DNA of 64,000 bases from PoT sp049331405 (GCF_049331405.1 NZ_CP186274.1:8060001-8124000); one strand, 5' to 3'. Positions 37,524 through 52,496 are shown, counted from the stretch's first letter. Notes: a model not told the origin generated them from the sequence alone. Numbers and translations: made by a program.

Positions 37524-38192
37524 ATGAAGTACAAGGCCCTTGCTACAGACTACGATGGAACCCTGGCCGAAAGAGGAGCCGTTTCAGAGGCCACGCTATC
37601 GGCACTTAGTCTCTTCCAGAAATCGGGCCGTAAACTCATCCTCATCACTGGTCGAGAACTGGATGAACTCCTGAAGGTTTTCCCTTCGATCGCCATTTTC
37701 GATCTGGTCGTCGCAGAGAATGGTGCCCTGCTCTACGATCCCAGGACTAAAGACATTCAACTCCTCGGAGAAGCCCCTCCCCAAGTCTTGCTCGATCGAC
37801 TCAGAGCCGCCGGGGTCCAGTCGCTTTCGCCGGGCCGTGTCATCGTAGCGACCTGGCGCCCATACGATTCAGTGGTGGCTCAGATCATCGCAGACCTTGG
37901 CCTCGACCTCTGCGTGATTTTGAATAAGCGAGCTGTGATGATCCTGCCGCATGGTATCAATAAGGCCAGCGGGTTGAATGCAGGTTTGGTTCGTTTGGAA
38001 CTCAAGGCCGGAGAAGTCGCTGGCATCGGCGATGCCGAGAATGATCTCGATTTTCTCCAAGTTTGCGGCTACTCCGCCGCTGTGGCGAATGCCCTGCCCC
38101 CGGTCAAAGAACAATGCGATGTAGTGATGTTGCACAATCATGGTACCGGAGTTGAAGAATTGATCCAAAAGCTCCTGTCACATGACGCTTGA
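37524..38192 (+). CDS. HAD-superfamily (Cof-type, IIB) phosphatase
   Basis: The 222-residue protein has the HAD motifs: DYDGTLA (nucleophile Asp9 and acid Asp11), LITGRELDEL (motif II Thr), and GDAENDLDFL (metal-binding motif IV), with a Cof-type cap between. The lysine of motif III is probably in GINKASGL. It hydrolyses a small phosphorylated metabolite, often a sugar phosphate. It might be cotranscribed with the preceding TPR protein. The substrate cannot be read from the sequence. Confidence 0.85.
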   Translation: MKYKALATDYDGTLAERGAVSEATLSALSLFQKSGRKLILITGRELDELLKVFPSIAIFDLVVAENGALLYDPRTKDIQLLGEAPPQVLLDRLRAAGVQSLSPGRVIVATWRPYDSVVAQIIADLGLDLCVILNKRAVMILPHGINKASGLNAGLVRLELKAGEVAGIGDAENDLDFLQVCGYSAAVANALPPVKEQCDVVMLHNHGTGVEELIQKLLSHDA

Positions 38193-38344
38193 ACTGTAAG
38201 ATTCTCGGTTGATTTGAGATCCCGAGCAAAACACGTAAAAGCTCACTAATATATCCGGCAGGTTATCAATCCACGCTTAACACGGCCATGACCCGCTCCC
38301 CGTGGATTGGTCCATGTGGTATGAGAGTCATTCTCGCCCCGAGC

Positions 38345-39564
38345 CGCTCCCCGAACTTGGACCGGCTAAATGCGAGTCTTTCGGTCGGACGAGGCCCTCT
38401 GCTTCCCGGCCGGGGATGACGCGAACTCCTTGGGGGCCAGGTAGCCCAAGGCGCTGTGCGGGCGATGCTCATTGTACTCGACCCGCCATGATTCTAGCTT
38501 CTCCCGCGCGTCCTCCAGGCTAAGAAAGTAGCTCTGGTTGAGGCACTCATCCCGTACCCTGCCGTTGAACGACTCGATGAAGCCGTTGTCGATGGGCTTG
38601 CCCGGGCGGCTGAAATCCAGCGTCACCCCGTTGAGGTGAGCCCACAGGTCGAGCATCCGCCCGGTGAACTCCGGGCCGTTGTCTACCCTCAGCTCCCGCG
38701 GTGCGCCGCGGCCGAGGGCGACCTCGGCCAGGACTTCGGCGACCTGTCCCGAGGTGAACCGGATACCTACGCGGATCGCCAGGCTCTCGCGGGTGAATAG
38801 ATCGATCAAGGTCAGGACGCGGAGCTTGCGCCCGTCTGCGAGTGCATCGCTCATGAAGTCCATCGCCCAGGCCTGGTCGGCGGCCTCGACACAGGGGCGG
38901 TCGTCGCGATGGCGAGAGCTCACCCGCCTCCGGGGATTCTTCCGCCGCAAGGTCAGTCGCTCCAAGCTATAGAGGCGATAGACTCGTTTCAGGTTGATCG
39001 CCCAGCCTTCGCGGCGGAGCAGGACATGGAGCCGGCGGTAGCCGTATCGGACCCGACTGGTCGCCAACTCGCGGAGCCGCATGCGAAGCGGCTCCTGCGA
39101 TTCGCGCCGGGGGCGGTAGTGGTGGGTCGACCGCGCGAATCCGGTCGCCTCGCAGGCCCGCCGCACGCCGACGCCGTAGCGGACCGTCAGGTCCGCTACG
39201 ATCGCCCGGCGCTGCGGCGGGGTCAGGCCTTTTTTGCCAGGACGTCCTGGAGCATCTTCTTGTCGAGGCTGAGGTCGGCGACCAGTTGCTTGAGCTTCTG
39301 GTTCTCCTCCTCGAGCTGGCGTAGCCGCCGGACCTCGGGAGTGCCCAACTCGCCGTACTTGGCCTTCCAGCGGAAGAAGGTCGCCTGGCTGATGCCGAGC
39401 TTGCGACAGGTCTCGTCGACGCCCAGGCCGGCCTCGGCCTGCTTCAGGGCGAAGACGATCTGCTCGGTCGTGAACTTCGATTTCTTCATCTCTCAAGGCT
39501 CCCTTTGATAAGAGCCTCATCGTATACGAAGTCTCACATGCGATGGTCCAGTTTTCGGGGAGCA
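38345..39564 (-). mobile_element. IS3-family element, IS407-like, about 1.22 kb
   Basis: The terminal repeats are CGCTCCCCGAAC-TTGGACC (38345-38363) and, at the other end, a reverse complement beginning TGCTCCCCGAAAACTGGACC (ending 39564). The inner part encodes an orfA/orfB pair with a programmed -1 site AAAAAAG (39235-39229 on the minus strand). I do not see a clear target duplication at the ends. It is unrelated to the 1246-bp element apart from the common IS3 end motif CCCCGAAAACTGGACC. Confidence 0.88.
38366..39489 (-). CDS. IS3-family transposase, OrfA plus OrfB by -1 frameshift
   Basis: OrfA (39489-39223, 88 residues) has a helix-turn-helix (EQIVFALKQAEAGLGVDETC, GISQATFFRWKAKYGELG) and a coiled coil (EEENQKLKQLVADLSLDKKM). 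At AAAAAAG the frame slips by -1 and continues as GLTPPQRRAIVADLTVRYGV into a DDE integrase domain. Its acidic residues lie in WAMDFMSDALADGR, LRVDNGPEFTGR and FIESFNGRVRDECLN, ending in HRPHSALGYLAPKEF. The fusion transposase is complete, so the element may be mobile. Confidence 0.88.
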
Positions 39565-39622
39565 GGTCACCAAGCCACAGACCAGCAATACACTTGCATC
39601 AATACATACAAGATGGCTTCGA

Positions 39623-39670
39623 AACAAAAAAAGCCGCCCCGGGTCACCTTTGGGGTGACCGGGGCGGCTT
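39623..39670 (-). terminator. rrf terminator: Terminator of the rRNA operon
   Basis: On the minus strand AAGCCGCCCC...GGGGCGGCTT with inner GGTCACC/GGTGACC (39631-39670) forms a long stable stem followed by T-rich DNA. It lies just past the 5S gene. Confidence 0.85.
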
Positions 39671-39675
39671 GTGGG

Positions 39676-39786
39676 ATTCCGGCGATGACCGACTTTCGCG
39701 CCAAGGGCACTATCATGGGCCTGACGGGCTTAACGGCCGTGTTCGGGATGGGAACGGGTGGGACCCCGTCAGTATGGTCGCCGGAA
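39676..39786 (-). rRNA. rrf: 5S ribosomal RNA
   Basis: The minus strand reads from TTCCGGCGACCATACTGACG through CCCGTTCCCATCCCGAACAC and ends in the complementary stem near 39676. This is the conserved 5S pattern with loop sequence CCATCCCGAACACGG. Ends are estimated to a few bases. It is the last gene of the operon. Confidence 0.9.
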
Positions 39787-40002
39787 ATTCGTCCGCCGGG
39801 CGTTGAGGCCCGGCGGACGCGACTTCGGTGGATCGGGTCACGCGTCGAATGGACCGCGGCTGGCGGGCACACCCGAGGACCTCGACGACGGCGGATCCCG
39901 TGGGATCGGATCGTCACATGGCCCGGGTGATGTGTGAACCACACCTCGGATCTCATCCTTCGCCGCGGCATGTTACCATGCCGGGGGAGGCGGACGGATC
40001 GG
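39787..40002. other. 23S-5S spacer with processing-type hairpins
   Basis: Contains an 11-bp perfect hairpin (GTCCGCCGGGC at 39791-39801, GCCCGGCGGAC at 39808-39818) and a small hairpin GGCATGttacCATGCC (39967-39982). No tRNA. Confidence 0.6.
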
Positions 40003-42805
<2,803 letters not shown>

Positions 42806-43373
42806 CCGATCCGGCCGCCGCACGGGTGCGACAGTCGATCCGGCATGGGTCACGTTCCCGCTTGGTGAGTCGGCGTCTCGCGACGCGGCTTCACCACCGT
42901 GTAACGATACTTGCGGGCCCTGTCCGCCTCTCGGCGTCTCAGGCCCGCGATCCGTAAGGGTTCCACTGTTGTGGAGATACTTGGTATGCCACTACCATTG
43001 CTACGGTATTCTTGCGTGACCAAATCACCGAATTGTCAAGGAGCGATCGGCGCCCGGCAACCCGGGGCCTACCTGGCCGCTGGCCAGGGGCGAAGCTGTC
43101 GGATGACAGCACCGCCCCACACCCAGCGGAGCATCAAACATCGAGATAGAGTAGAGGTGGGATGATCGCTCATCCCACCGTCACCCCATCAGATTTTCAT
43201 CTGAGACAGTCGATCGGTCGTGGTGTCTTCGTTATCGGACCCGCGTGGGAAGCCGGCGTCAAGCGTCGAGAACTAGGGACGGTGCCGATGCGGCCTTTCC
43301 GACCGGACGACGCGAGAGAGCTCGCACCGCTTTGGCCCGGTCTCGGGCCGAGATTTTCCAAGGAAATCCTTAG
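42806..43373. other. 16S-23S internal spacer without tRNA genes
   Basis: About 570 bases; I scanned it for tRNA-Ile and tRNA-Ala and found none. It holds a boxA-like element at 43030-43045. Otherwise no feature. Confidence 0.7.
43030..43045 (-). promoter_or_regulatory. boxA-like antitermination element in the rRNA spacer
   Basis: The minus strand reads CGCTCCTTGACAATTC, similar to the boxA consensus GCTCTTTAACAATT. A matching element occurs in the leader upstream of 16S. Confidence 0.6.
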
Positions 43374-44880
<1,507 letters not shown>

Positions 44881-45105
44881 ATTGGTCCGATTCACCATCC
44901 GAAGATGGCGTCTCGATCCTCTCCCTTCGGGTCGAGGAAATAACTGACTGGTCGCAGACGATCCTCATTGGGATTTGCATCCCGGAATCGTATGCCGGTT
45001 GGTGCTGCCGTCCCTGCCGTACTCCTCCCCAACCGGGAGGGGACGACCCCGACGGCTTCACGCCGGCTTCCCTCGAGGGTCCACAACGATCCACCACGAT
45101 CGACC

Positions 45106-45122
45106 GAATTGTCAAAGAGTGC
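45106..45122 (-). promoter_or_regulatory. boxA-like element in the rRNA leader
   Basis: The minus strand reads GCACTCTTTGACAATTC, close to the boxA consensus. It lies between the putative promoter (45282-45309) and 16S. Confidence 0.65.
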
Positions 45123-45281
45123 CCCGACGATGTCAGCGGCCGGAGCGACCTGCCTCTTGGGGCGAGTCATTCCGGCCGAACACCAACGCAGGGATACGCG
45201 ACCCACAGTTCAGTATCGGTTGTCCGTTACCGTCCTGTCGGCCGGTCGTCGTCACCCGTGTTGTCACAGGCGACAGGGGTA

Positions 45282-45309
45282 ATAGTATCGGGAATTCGCC
45301 GCGGATCAA
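45282..45309 (-). promoter_or_regulatory. Putative rRNA operon promoter
   Basis: On the minus strand TTGATC (-35, 45309-45304) and TACTAT (-10, 45287-45282) are spaced by 16 bases. It lies about 400 bases upstream of the 16S 5' end, a usual distance for a long leader. Confidence 0.5.
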
Positions 45310-45594
45310 GACCCTACCGAAAATTTCGTAGAGAATTTGCGGATCATCGACGAGTTCCCCCCTGCCCTGCTTCTAGAATGCTTTTCAGTAGCTGATTCCC
45401 TCGGCTTGTACCCATTGAATCTCTTCTGTCTTCTCTCAGTGAGTGGGGTCTGATTAGTTAGCTCTCCCCAGAGCTTTACGCCCTAGAGTTTAGTCGATGG
45501 AGTTCGTGATCACAGTTGGGCAGGAGTTCAGAAGATTGACTGCGTGCGTTGCGAAGACAGTTTTCATCTTCGAAATCAACGATCGACTGCATGA

Positions 45595-46035
45595 ATGAAC
45601 ATCATGACGAGTCGAGCCTGGTTTCGATCCATTCTGGCGTGGGATGGAGCATTGCCAGTCATCGCGGCCATCACACCGATCTTCCTGCCTCAACTCTTAC
45701 CTAGCCGAGACCTTGCCGAATTCATCGCGGTGTTCGGCGTCCCAATGCTGACCGCGCTGATCCGGGCTCACCATGGCCGGCGGCAACTTGAGAACATTTC
45801 TGGAGAGACCGGCCTGGGTCGTCAGTTTCTCTTTGGAATGGCGATCCTGACCCTTCTGCCATTCGAGGGCCTGATTGCAGTCCTTCACTTCGATTTGAAG
45901 ATGCCTTCGAGCGCGTGGCTCGTCGCCGCCGGCCTCTACCTTTCGTATCTCGCACTTATTGCTCTAGCCACGCGGCCTCGCTCGAGCCAACCCCTCGAAC
46001 TCAGTCCAGGCGTTGATTTCAATGACGATCTTTGA
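45595..46035 (+). CDS. Small multi-pass membrane protein of unknown function
   Basis: The 146-residue product has about four hydrophobic stretches (roughly 15-33, 42-58, 77-97 and 107-125). The middle has a charged loop HHGRRQLENISGETGLGRQF. No recognised family motif. It starts divergently from the rRNA operon; ATGs at 45595 and 45604 are both possible. Confidence 0.65.
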   Translation: MNIMTSRAWFRSILAWDGALPVIAAITPIFLPQLLPSRDLAEFIAVFGVPMLTALIRAHHGRRQLENISGETGLGRQFLFGMAILTLLPFEGLIAVLHFDLKMPSSAWLVAAGLYLSYLALIALATRPRSSQPLELSPGVDFNDDL

Positions 46036-46439
46036 CAGCCTCACATCCAGACTCACACACGATAACTAAAATTCAAACATAATATTATATTTAATATTTT
46101 ATTGTTTTCATCCACCCTCGATAACTCGTTTGGCTTCCCGTGATTCTTTTGCAGCTCGTAGAAATCAAGCCTTCATTCTGATGCGAAAAGAGTGGCCTTC
46201 GCAGAATTAATTGCGTGCAATATTAATTCTATGAACTTTCAAAATTCTAACACATAATACAAAACAGAATGTTTATAGAATCTCGACTGGGCATCACACC
46301 ATCCAATTTAACCAAGAAATCCCGCCGAAATGCACTTCCCTTGTGTTGGCTCCATGCGAGGATAAGAGCCGTATGACCGGCAGGATCGGCAGGATCGGCT
46401 GCGACACGAATTCGTAGACGAGTTTGGTCAAGGTAGAAA
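46036..46439. other. AT-rich intergenic region
   Basis: About 400 bases with a markedly AT-rich core (46060-46290) in an otherwise GC-rich window. No gene, RNA or repeat supported; it may contain promoters of the next gene. Confidence 0.45.
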
Positions 46440-47006
46440 ATGGAGGGATCTCACGTGCAAGGACGAAAACTCAAGGTTTTGGGTCTGGTCGCAATCCTTT
46501 GGGCTGTCCCATGGTGCGTCGGTCATGGACAGGACGCGAAGAAGGCGACGATCACCGCCTTCCCCGACTCGCCTGAGGGGGCGGTTAAGAACTTCATGAT
46601 CGCCATGGCGACGGGGAATGAGCGAGAGTTGCAGGCACTCACGCTGCCTTTGCCTGAGGGGGATTTCGCCTGGCTCCTGAAGGGTGAACGCCTCCCTGCT
46701 GACAAGGTGGCGGAATTCCGCAAGGCGGTCGCCGAGGAGATGCCGTTCCGAATCGCGAAGCCGGGAGAGATGTTCCCGCTGAGCAAAGGTCGTGTCATCG
46801 AGATCAAGCCTGCCGAGTTCAGCCCCGACCGATCGGTCGTCGTCCACGAAGGCGCCCCCATTCCGACACGTGTCCGTAAGATTGAGGGGCGATGGAAGGT
46901 CGACGCCGCTCCAATGGTGGCGGGTCGCAAGGCGGCCTTCGCGGCGCGTCAAAGAGCCGAGGAGGCAGCGGCCAAGGCAAAAGCCAGCCCGAAAGTAAAG
47001 CCTTGA
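46440..47006 (+). CDS. Secreted protein of unknown function with basic Ala/Lys tail
   Basis: The 188-residue product has a signal peptide (VLGLVAILWAVPWCVGHGQD), then a domain containing SPEGAVKNFMIAMATGNERE and ADKVAEFRKAVAEE. This resembles the general DUF4440/NTF2-like pattern of planctomycete secreted proteins, but I cannot assign it. A lysine/alanine-rich tail (AEEAAAKAKASPKVKP) ends the protein. It converges on the phosphofructokinase gene across a terminator hairpin. Confidence 0.7.
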   Translation: MEGSHVQGRKLKVLGLVAILWAVPWCVGHGQDAKKATITAFPDSPEGAVKNFMIAMATGNERELQALTLPLPEGDFAWLLKGERLPADKVAEFRKAVAEEMPFRIAKPGEMFPLSKGRVIEIKPAEFSPDRSVVVHEGAPIPTRVRKIEGRWKVDAAPMVAGRKAAFAARQRAEEAAAKAKASPKVKP

Positions 47007-47045
47007 AGAGATGAGGGGGAAATCGAAAGGATGGGGAAAGAGAAA

Positions 47046-47090
47046 GACCGATTGCCGGACGGGCCAAATGGCTCCGAACGGCAATCGGTC
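47046..47090. terminator. Bidirectional terminator between convergent genes
   Basis: GACCGATTGCCG (47046-47057) and CGGCAATCGGTC (47079-47090) form a 12-bp perfect stem, with further pairing inside (GGGCC/GGCTC). Confidence 0.75.
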
Positions 47091-47114
47091 ATTGATTTCT
47101 GAGGGGGCTCGAAC

Positions 47115-48146
<1,032 letters not shown>

Positions 48147-48415
48147 GAAAGGTTCCTACCTCGGTCGAGCCTTCGGGCGTCGAAAATGGGCGAGATCCCG
48201 TCCGTTTTCGTCCGCTCCGAGCAATATCGTCACGTAAAGGGACGCTGGAGCGAAGTTACCACATTGGATCGACGACGCACCAGGGGAGTCCTCCCCTCGC
48301 TAACTTGGGAGATCTCCTCATCGGAGACAATCGGGAGACGCAAAAACGGGATCGGCCCCCCAATATCAAGGTCGCCGATCCCTATAGAGCAACCGATCTT
48401 GATGGGATCGTGCTC

Positions 48416-49783
48416 TTACTTCGCGTTCGCCGCGGTCTTGGCCGGCATCAGCACGCGTTCAACCCAGGTGGTGTCGACGCGTCCCTCGATGAAGTCGCGG
48501 TTGCGGAAGATCCGCCGGTGGAGCGGGATCGTGGTGTGGATCCCCTCGATCACCAACTCGTCGAGAGCTCGCCTCATCGTGCCCATCGCCTCGTCACGGG
48601 TTGCGGCATGGACGATGAGCTTGCCGACGAGCGAGTCGTAGTTCGGCGGGACCGAGTAGCCGACCTCGGCGTGGGAATCCCAGCGAACGCCGGGTCCGCC
48701 CGGGATCCTCATCGCCGTAATCTTTCCGGCGGAGGGCCGGAAGTCGTGGTCGGGATCCTCGGAGTTGATCCGGCACTCGAAGGAATGCCCCCGTGTCTTG
48801 ATCTCGTTCTGGGTGAACGGCAAGGGTTCGCCCGCCGCCACGCGGATCTGTTGCTTGACGAGGTCGATGCCGGTGACCATCTCGGTGACCGGGTGCTCGA
48901 CCTGGATGCGAGCGTTGACCTCGATGAAGTAGAAGTTGTTCTCGGAGTCGACGAGGAACTCGCAGGTCCCCGCGTTGACGTAGCCGGCCGCCTTCGCAAG
49001 CCGCACGGCCGCGTCGCCAAGTTGCTCGCGGACCTTCAGCGGAAGAGTCGGGGCCGGAGCCTCTTCGACGAGCTTCTGATGGCGGCGCTGGAGCGAGCAG
49101 TCGCGATCCCAGAGGTGGACGACGTTGCCGTGTGAGTCGGCCAAAATCTGGACTTCGACGTGTCGAGGCCGGTCGATGAATTTCTCAAGGTAGACGCTCG
49201 AGTTCTTGAACGCGGCGTCAGCCTCGTTGCGGGCGGACTGGAGAGAAGCGAGGAGGGAGCCTTCCTCCCGGCAGACACGCATGCCCTTGCCGCCGCCACC
49301 GGCCGCGGCCTTGATCAGGACGGGGTAGCCGATACGTCGAGCCAGGACGAGCGCGTCCTCATCGCTCACGACAGGGCCGTCGGATCCGGGGACGCACTGC
49401 ACCTTGGCGGCGGCGGCGACCGCCTTGGCCTCGGTCTTGAGTCCCATCCGGCGGATGGCCTCGTGCGGCGGTCCGATGAACTCGAAGCTGCAACTCCGGC
49501 AGATCTCGGCGAAGCTCGGGTTTTCGCTGAGGAAGCCATAGCCGGGGTGGATCGCCTGGACGTCGGCGACCTCGGCGGCGGCGATGATGCGGGGGATGTT
49601 GAGGTAGCTATCCACACTCGGGGCTTTGCCGATGCAGATGGCTCGATCGGCAAACTTGAGGTAGGGAGCGTTGCGGTCTGCTTGCGAATAGACGGCGACG
49701 ACCTCGACCCCTAGCTCCTTGCAGGCACGAATGACCCGAAGCGCGATCTCGCCGCGGTTCGCCACCAGGATACGCTGAAACAT
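48416..49783 (-). CDS. accC: Biotin carboxylase subunit of acetyl-CoA carboxylase
   Basis: The 455-residue protein begins MFQRILVANRGEIALRVIRA and has an ATP-grasp domain (AAGGGGKGMRVCREE), the catalytic region RDCSLQRRHQKLVEEAPAP and EVNARIQVEHPVTEMVTGID, and a biotin carboxylase C-terminal domain (FECRINSEDPDHDFRPSAGK). It carboxylates biotin on AccB with bicarbonate and ATP. It lies downstream of accB on the same strand with a gap of about 190 bases, forming part of the malonyl-CoA pathway for fatty-acid synthesis. Length and motifs are normal. Confidence 0.97.
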   Translation of the reverse strand: MFQRILVANRGEIALRVIRACKELGVEVVAVYSQADRNAPYLKFADRAICIGKAPSVDSYLNIPRIIAAAEVADVQAIHPGYGFLSENPSFAEICRSCSFEFIGPPHEAIRRMGLKTEAKAVAAAAKVQCVPGSDGPVVSDEDALVLARRIGYPVLIKAAAGGGGKGMRVCREEGSLLASLQSARNEADAAFKNSSVYLEKFIDRPRHVEVQILADSHGNVVHLWDRDCSLQRRHQKLVEEAPAPTLPLKVREQLGDAAVRLAKAAGYVNAGTCEFLVDSENNFYFIEVNARIQVEHPVTEMVTGIDLVKQQIRVAAGEPLPFTQNEIKTRGHSFECRINSEDPDHDFRPSAGKITAMRIPGGPGVRWDSHAEVGYSVPPNYDSLVGKLIVHAATRDEAMGTMRRALDELVIEGIHTTIPLHRRIFRNRDFIEGRVDTTWVERVLMPAKTAANAK

Positions 49784-49972
49784 CGAGGACCTCGGAGCAT
49801 GCGGATGGCGGATTCAAAGGGCCCCTCGGGCCGCGGCAATCATGGCGCCGCCCGGTCCCCTTCCGCGGGATCCCTGGAGATTCGGGACGCATCCCCTACG
49901 GCTTGCCGCGAACGTGACCGGGAGTCTTAGAGCTACGACGGTCTCGGCAGGGCGAAGGCGTCCCGGGCATTC

Positions 49973-50488
49973 TCAGGACGGGTTGACTCGGAACATCGGC
50001 TGGCCGTATTCGACGGACTGCCCGTTCTTGACGAGCACTTCGGTGATTGTGCCCGTGACGCCGGCCGGGATGTCGGTGAAGACCTTCATGGCCTCGATAA
50101 TGCAGACCGTCGTGTCGGGACGAATCGCCGACCCGACCGAGACGAACGCCGGGGCGTCGGGAGAGCTGGAGGCGTAATACGTCCCGACCATCGGGCTCTC
50201 GATGACGATGTCCTTGCTCGGAGCCGCCGCGGCGGGAGCGGCTTCGGTACGAGCCGGGCCGGCGGCGGGCGCAGCGACCGGAGGCGCGGCGTAGACGGGG
50301 GTGGGCGCTGCCACGGTATAACCGGAGATAGCAGCTTCCGAACCCTGGCGACGCAGGCGGATCTTGGTCGGGCCTTCGATCAGGTCTATCGCCGTCAGGT
50401 CGTACCGCTTCATCAGGCGGACCAGGTGGCGGATGCTCTGGACATCGAGAGGGGTGTTTGTGGGTTCCGTCGGCTTCTCTTCCGGCAT
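49973..50488 (-). CDS. accB: Biotin carboxyl carrier protein of acetyl-CoA carboxylase
   Basis: The 171-residue product has an N-terminal domain (QSIRHLVRLMKRYDLTAIDL), an Ala/Pro-rich linker (AAPAAAAPSKD) and a C-terminal biotinyl domain with the modified lysine in EAMKVFTDIPAG. I chose ATG at 50488, which follows GGAG with 8-nt spacing; a longer frame with TTG at 50524 abuts the upstream peptidase stop and is less likely. Biotinylated by BirA and carboxylated by AccC. Encoded next to accC. Confidence 0.95.
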   Translation of the reverse strand: MPEEKPTEPTNTPLDVQSIRHLVRLMKRYDLTAIDLIEGPTKIRLRRQGSEAAISGYTVAAPTPVYAAPPVAAPAAGPARTEAAPAAAAPSKDIVIESPMVGTYYASSSPDAPAFVSVGSAIRPDTTVCIIEAMKVFTDIPAGVTGTITEVLVKNGQSVEYGQPMFRVNPS

Positions 50489-50524
50489 TCTGACGCTCCG
50501 CGCGGCTGACTGTCGTATTTTCAA

Positions 50525-51631
50525 TCACGCGACTCGAACCGAGTCGAGTGATTTGGGGACGTGGCTCAGAACCTCGCAGCCATGGGGGGTTACCAAGACG
50601 TCGTCTTCGATCCGGATGCCACCCCACCCTGGCAAATAAATGCCGGGCTCGACGGTGACCACCATGCCGGGTTGGAGGGTGACGTTGGATTCCTTGCGGA
50701 GGCGAGGGGCTTCATGAATCTCAAGGCCCAGACCGTGACCCAGGCCGTGATCAAAAAAACGGCCGAAACCGGCCTCCTCGATAACGGAGCGGGCTTCGGC
50801 GTCGATATCTCCGGCCGGGACACCGGGGCGGATGGCGGCAATGGCCCGCTCTTGCGCCTCGAGGACCGTCCGATAGACTTTCTCAAACTTGGGTGTGACC
50901 TTACCGGTGACCAACACCCTCGTCAAGTCACTTTTGTAAGGGTTACCAGTCGCCCCCCAGTCTACCAGGACGAAGTCCGCCTGGTCGATCCGGATCGAGT
51001 CGGTGGGCCGAGCATGCGGCAAGGCTGCACGTGCGCCGACGGCAATAATCGGGGGGAAGCTCGCCGCGCTTGCACCGCAATGTCTCAGATAACCTTCGAG
51101 GGCGTCTGCCGTCCCCTTTTCCGTGTCCTGACCGCGAAGTCCTGAGCGGAGCATCCCGAACGCACGCTCCGCGAAGAGGATCGCCTCCTTGATGGCGTTG
51201 ATCTCCTCGCGATCCTTGATCGCCCGGGAGGACTCCACCTTGCCCGAGAGCGGCACGAGATCGACGGTCTTGAGCCTCGACTTCAATTCCTCGAAATCGG
51301 CGACATTCATCACACTCGCTTCGATGCCGAGACTCCGAACGCCAAGCTGTCCTGCCACCTCGACGATGGCATCCACCATGAGTTGGGAAACGGTCCGGAT
51401 ATGGACCTCGAGCCCCGGGCATTCTTCCTCGAGTTGGATGCGATATCGCCCATCGGACAGGAAGATCGCCCGGTCGCGCGTTATCAGGAGGGTCGAGTCC
51501 TCGCCCGTGAATCCAGTCAGGTAGCGTACGTTGGGGACTGAGCTGATGAGCATGGCGTCGACTCGATCGCCTTTCAGCGACTTGATCACGGTTTCCCGGC
51601 GCTTCGTGATGCGGTCCATCGGTCGAGTCAT
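50525..51631 (-). CDS. M24-family aminopeptidase (Xaa-Pro peptidase type)
   Basis: The 368-residue protein has a creatinase-like N-terminal domain and an M24 catalytic domain with the five metal ligands: Asp in VLVDWGATGN, Asp in KSDLTRVLVTG, His in GHGLGLEIHEA, Glu in VVTVEPGIY and Glu in IRIEDDVLVTP. It hydrolyses Xaa-Pro dipeptide bonds or related substrates in the cytoplasm. It is directly followed by accB, so the three genes probably form an operon. Placing a Xaa-Pro peptidase upstream of accBC is a recurrent arrangement in bacteria. Confidence 0.9.
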   Translation of the reverse strand: MTRPMDRITKRRETVIKSLKGDRVDAMLISSVPNVRYLTGFTGEDSTLLITRDRAIFLSDGRYRIQLEEECPGLEVHIRTVSQLMVDAIVEVAGQLGVRSLGIEASVMNVADFEELKSRLKTVDLVPLSGKVESSRAIKDREEINAIKEAILFAERAFGMLRSGLRGQDTEKGTADALEGYLRHCGASAASFPPIIAVGARAALPHARPTDSIRIDQADFVLVDWGATGNPYKSDLTRVLVTGKVTPKFEKVYRTVLEAQERAIAAIRPGVPAGDIDAEARSVIEEAGFGRFFDHGLGHGLGLEIHEAPRLRKESNVTLQPGMVVTVEPGIYLPGWGGIRIEDDVLVTPHGCEVLSHVPKSLDSVRVA

Positions 51632-51819
51632 CCACCTGAAGAACGTGCGGGAGTCGAAGGGGTTAGCTACCAGGGCGAGCTAATTCCGACAAATGCGGGA
51701 GTACGCCTCGGGTTGTACCCAGACCCTGGCTGATGCTCCAGGCGCGTGGCACAATCGGCGCGTCTTGGCCGGGATCGACCCGGCCGGTTCGTTTCCTTGA
51801 GCCAAACTGAGGATGACCG

Positions 51820-52476
51820 ATGGGTACCCTGAAATCGACAGGCCTCTTGCTCCTCGCCCTCGCGGCGGGTGCCTTTGCGGCGGAGTCGGACTTCACGCTG
51901 ATCTTCGATGGCACGAGTGGCAAGGGTTGGATCACGAACAAGGATTCGAAGCCACTCTCCAAGGCGAACGTCCAGGCGGATGGGCTCAACCCGCATAAGT
52001 CGGGGGGCTACATCGTCGCTCACGAACGTCCCCACGGCGACTTCGTGTTCGACTTCGACTACAAGCTCACCAAGGGCTGCAACTCCGGAGTCTTCATTCG
52101 CGTGGGCGAACTCAAGGAGCCCGTCATGACGGGCCTCGAAATCGCGATCGACGATACCACGGGGACCGGCCTGCATGACTCCGGGGCCTTCTACGACCTC
52201 GTTTCCCCGAAGGTCAATGCACAGAAGCCGGCCGGCGAGTGGAACCACATGACTATCACCGCCAAGGGTCCCAAGATTGAAGTCGTCCTGAATGGCGAGG
52301 CGGTCTCCAAGATCGACCTCTCCGAGTGGACGGAGCCCGGGAAGCGTCCCGATGGTTCCAAGCACAAGTTCGCCAAGGTCACGGTCAAGGACTTCGCCCG
52401 TCCTGGCTACCTGGGCTTCCAGGACCACGGCTCCGACTGCTGGTACAAGAACGTGAAGATCAAGGATCTCGACTGA
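51820..52476 (+). CDS. Secreted DUF1080 (3-keto-disaccharide hydrolase-like) protein
   Basis: The 218-residue product has a signal peptide (STGLLLLALAAGAFAAES) and a DUF1080 domain with the usual opening FTLIFDGTSGKGWI, middle NSGVFIRVGELKEPVMTGLE and end GYLGFQDHGSDCWYKNVKIK. The family adopts a concanavalin-like jelly roll and includes proteins acting on glycosides, common in planctomycetes. A predicted periplasmic or surface role in polysaccharide use fits. It diverges from the peptidase gene and is followed by a palindromic terminator. Confidence 0.87.
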   Translation: MGTLKSTGLLLLALAAGAFAAESDFTLIFDGTSGKGWITNKDSKPLSKANVQADGLNPHKSGGYIVAHERPHGDFVFDFDYKLTKGCNSGVFIRVGELKEPVMTGLEIAIDDTTGTGLHDSGAFYDLVSPKVNAQKPAGEWNHMTITAKGPKIEVVLNGEAVSKIDLSEWTEPGKRPDGSKHKFAKVTVKDFARPGYLGFQDHGSDCWYKNVKIKDLD

Positions 52477-52496
52477 GCCACGACCCTGAAAGCGAA

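Noticed and set aside
42806..43373. Possible spacer tRNA-Ile/tRNA-Ala
   Set aside because: No cloverleaf or conserved tRNA sequence could be found.
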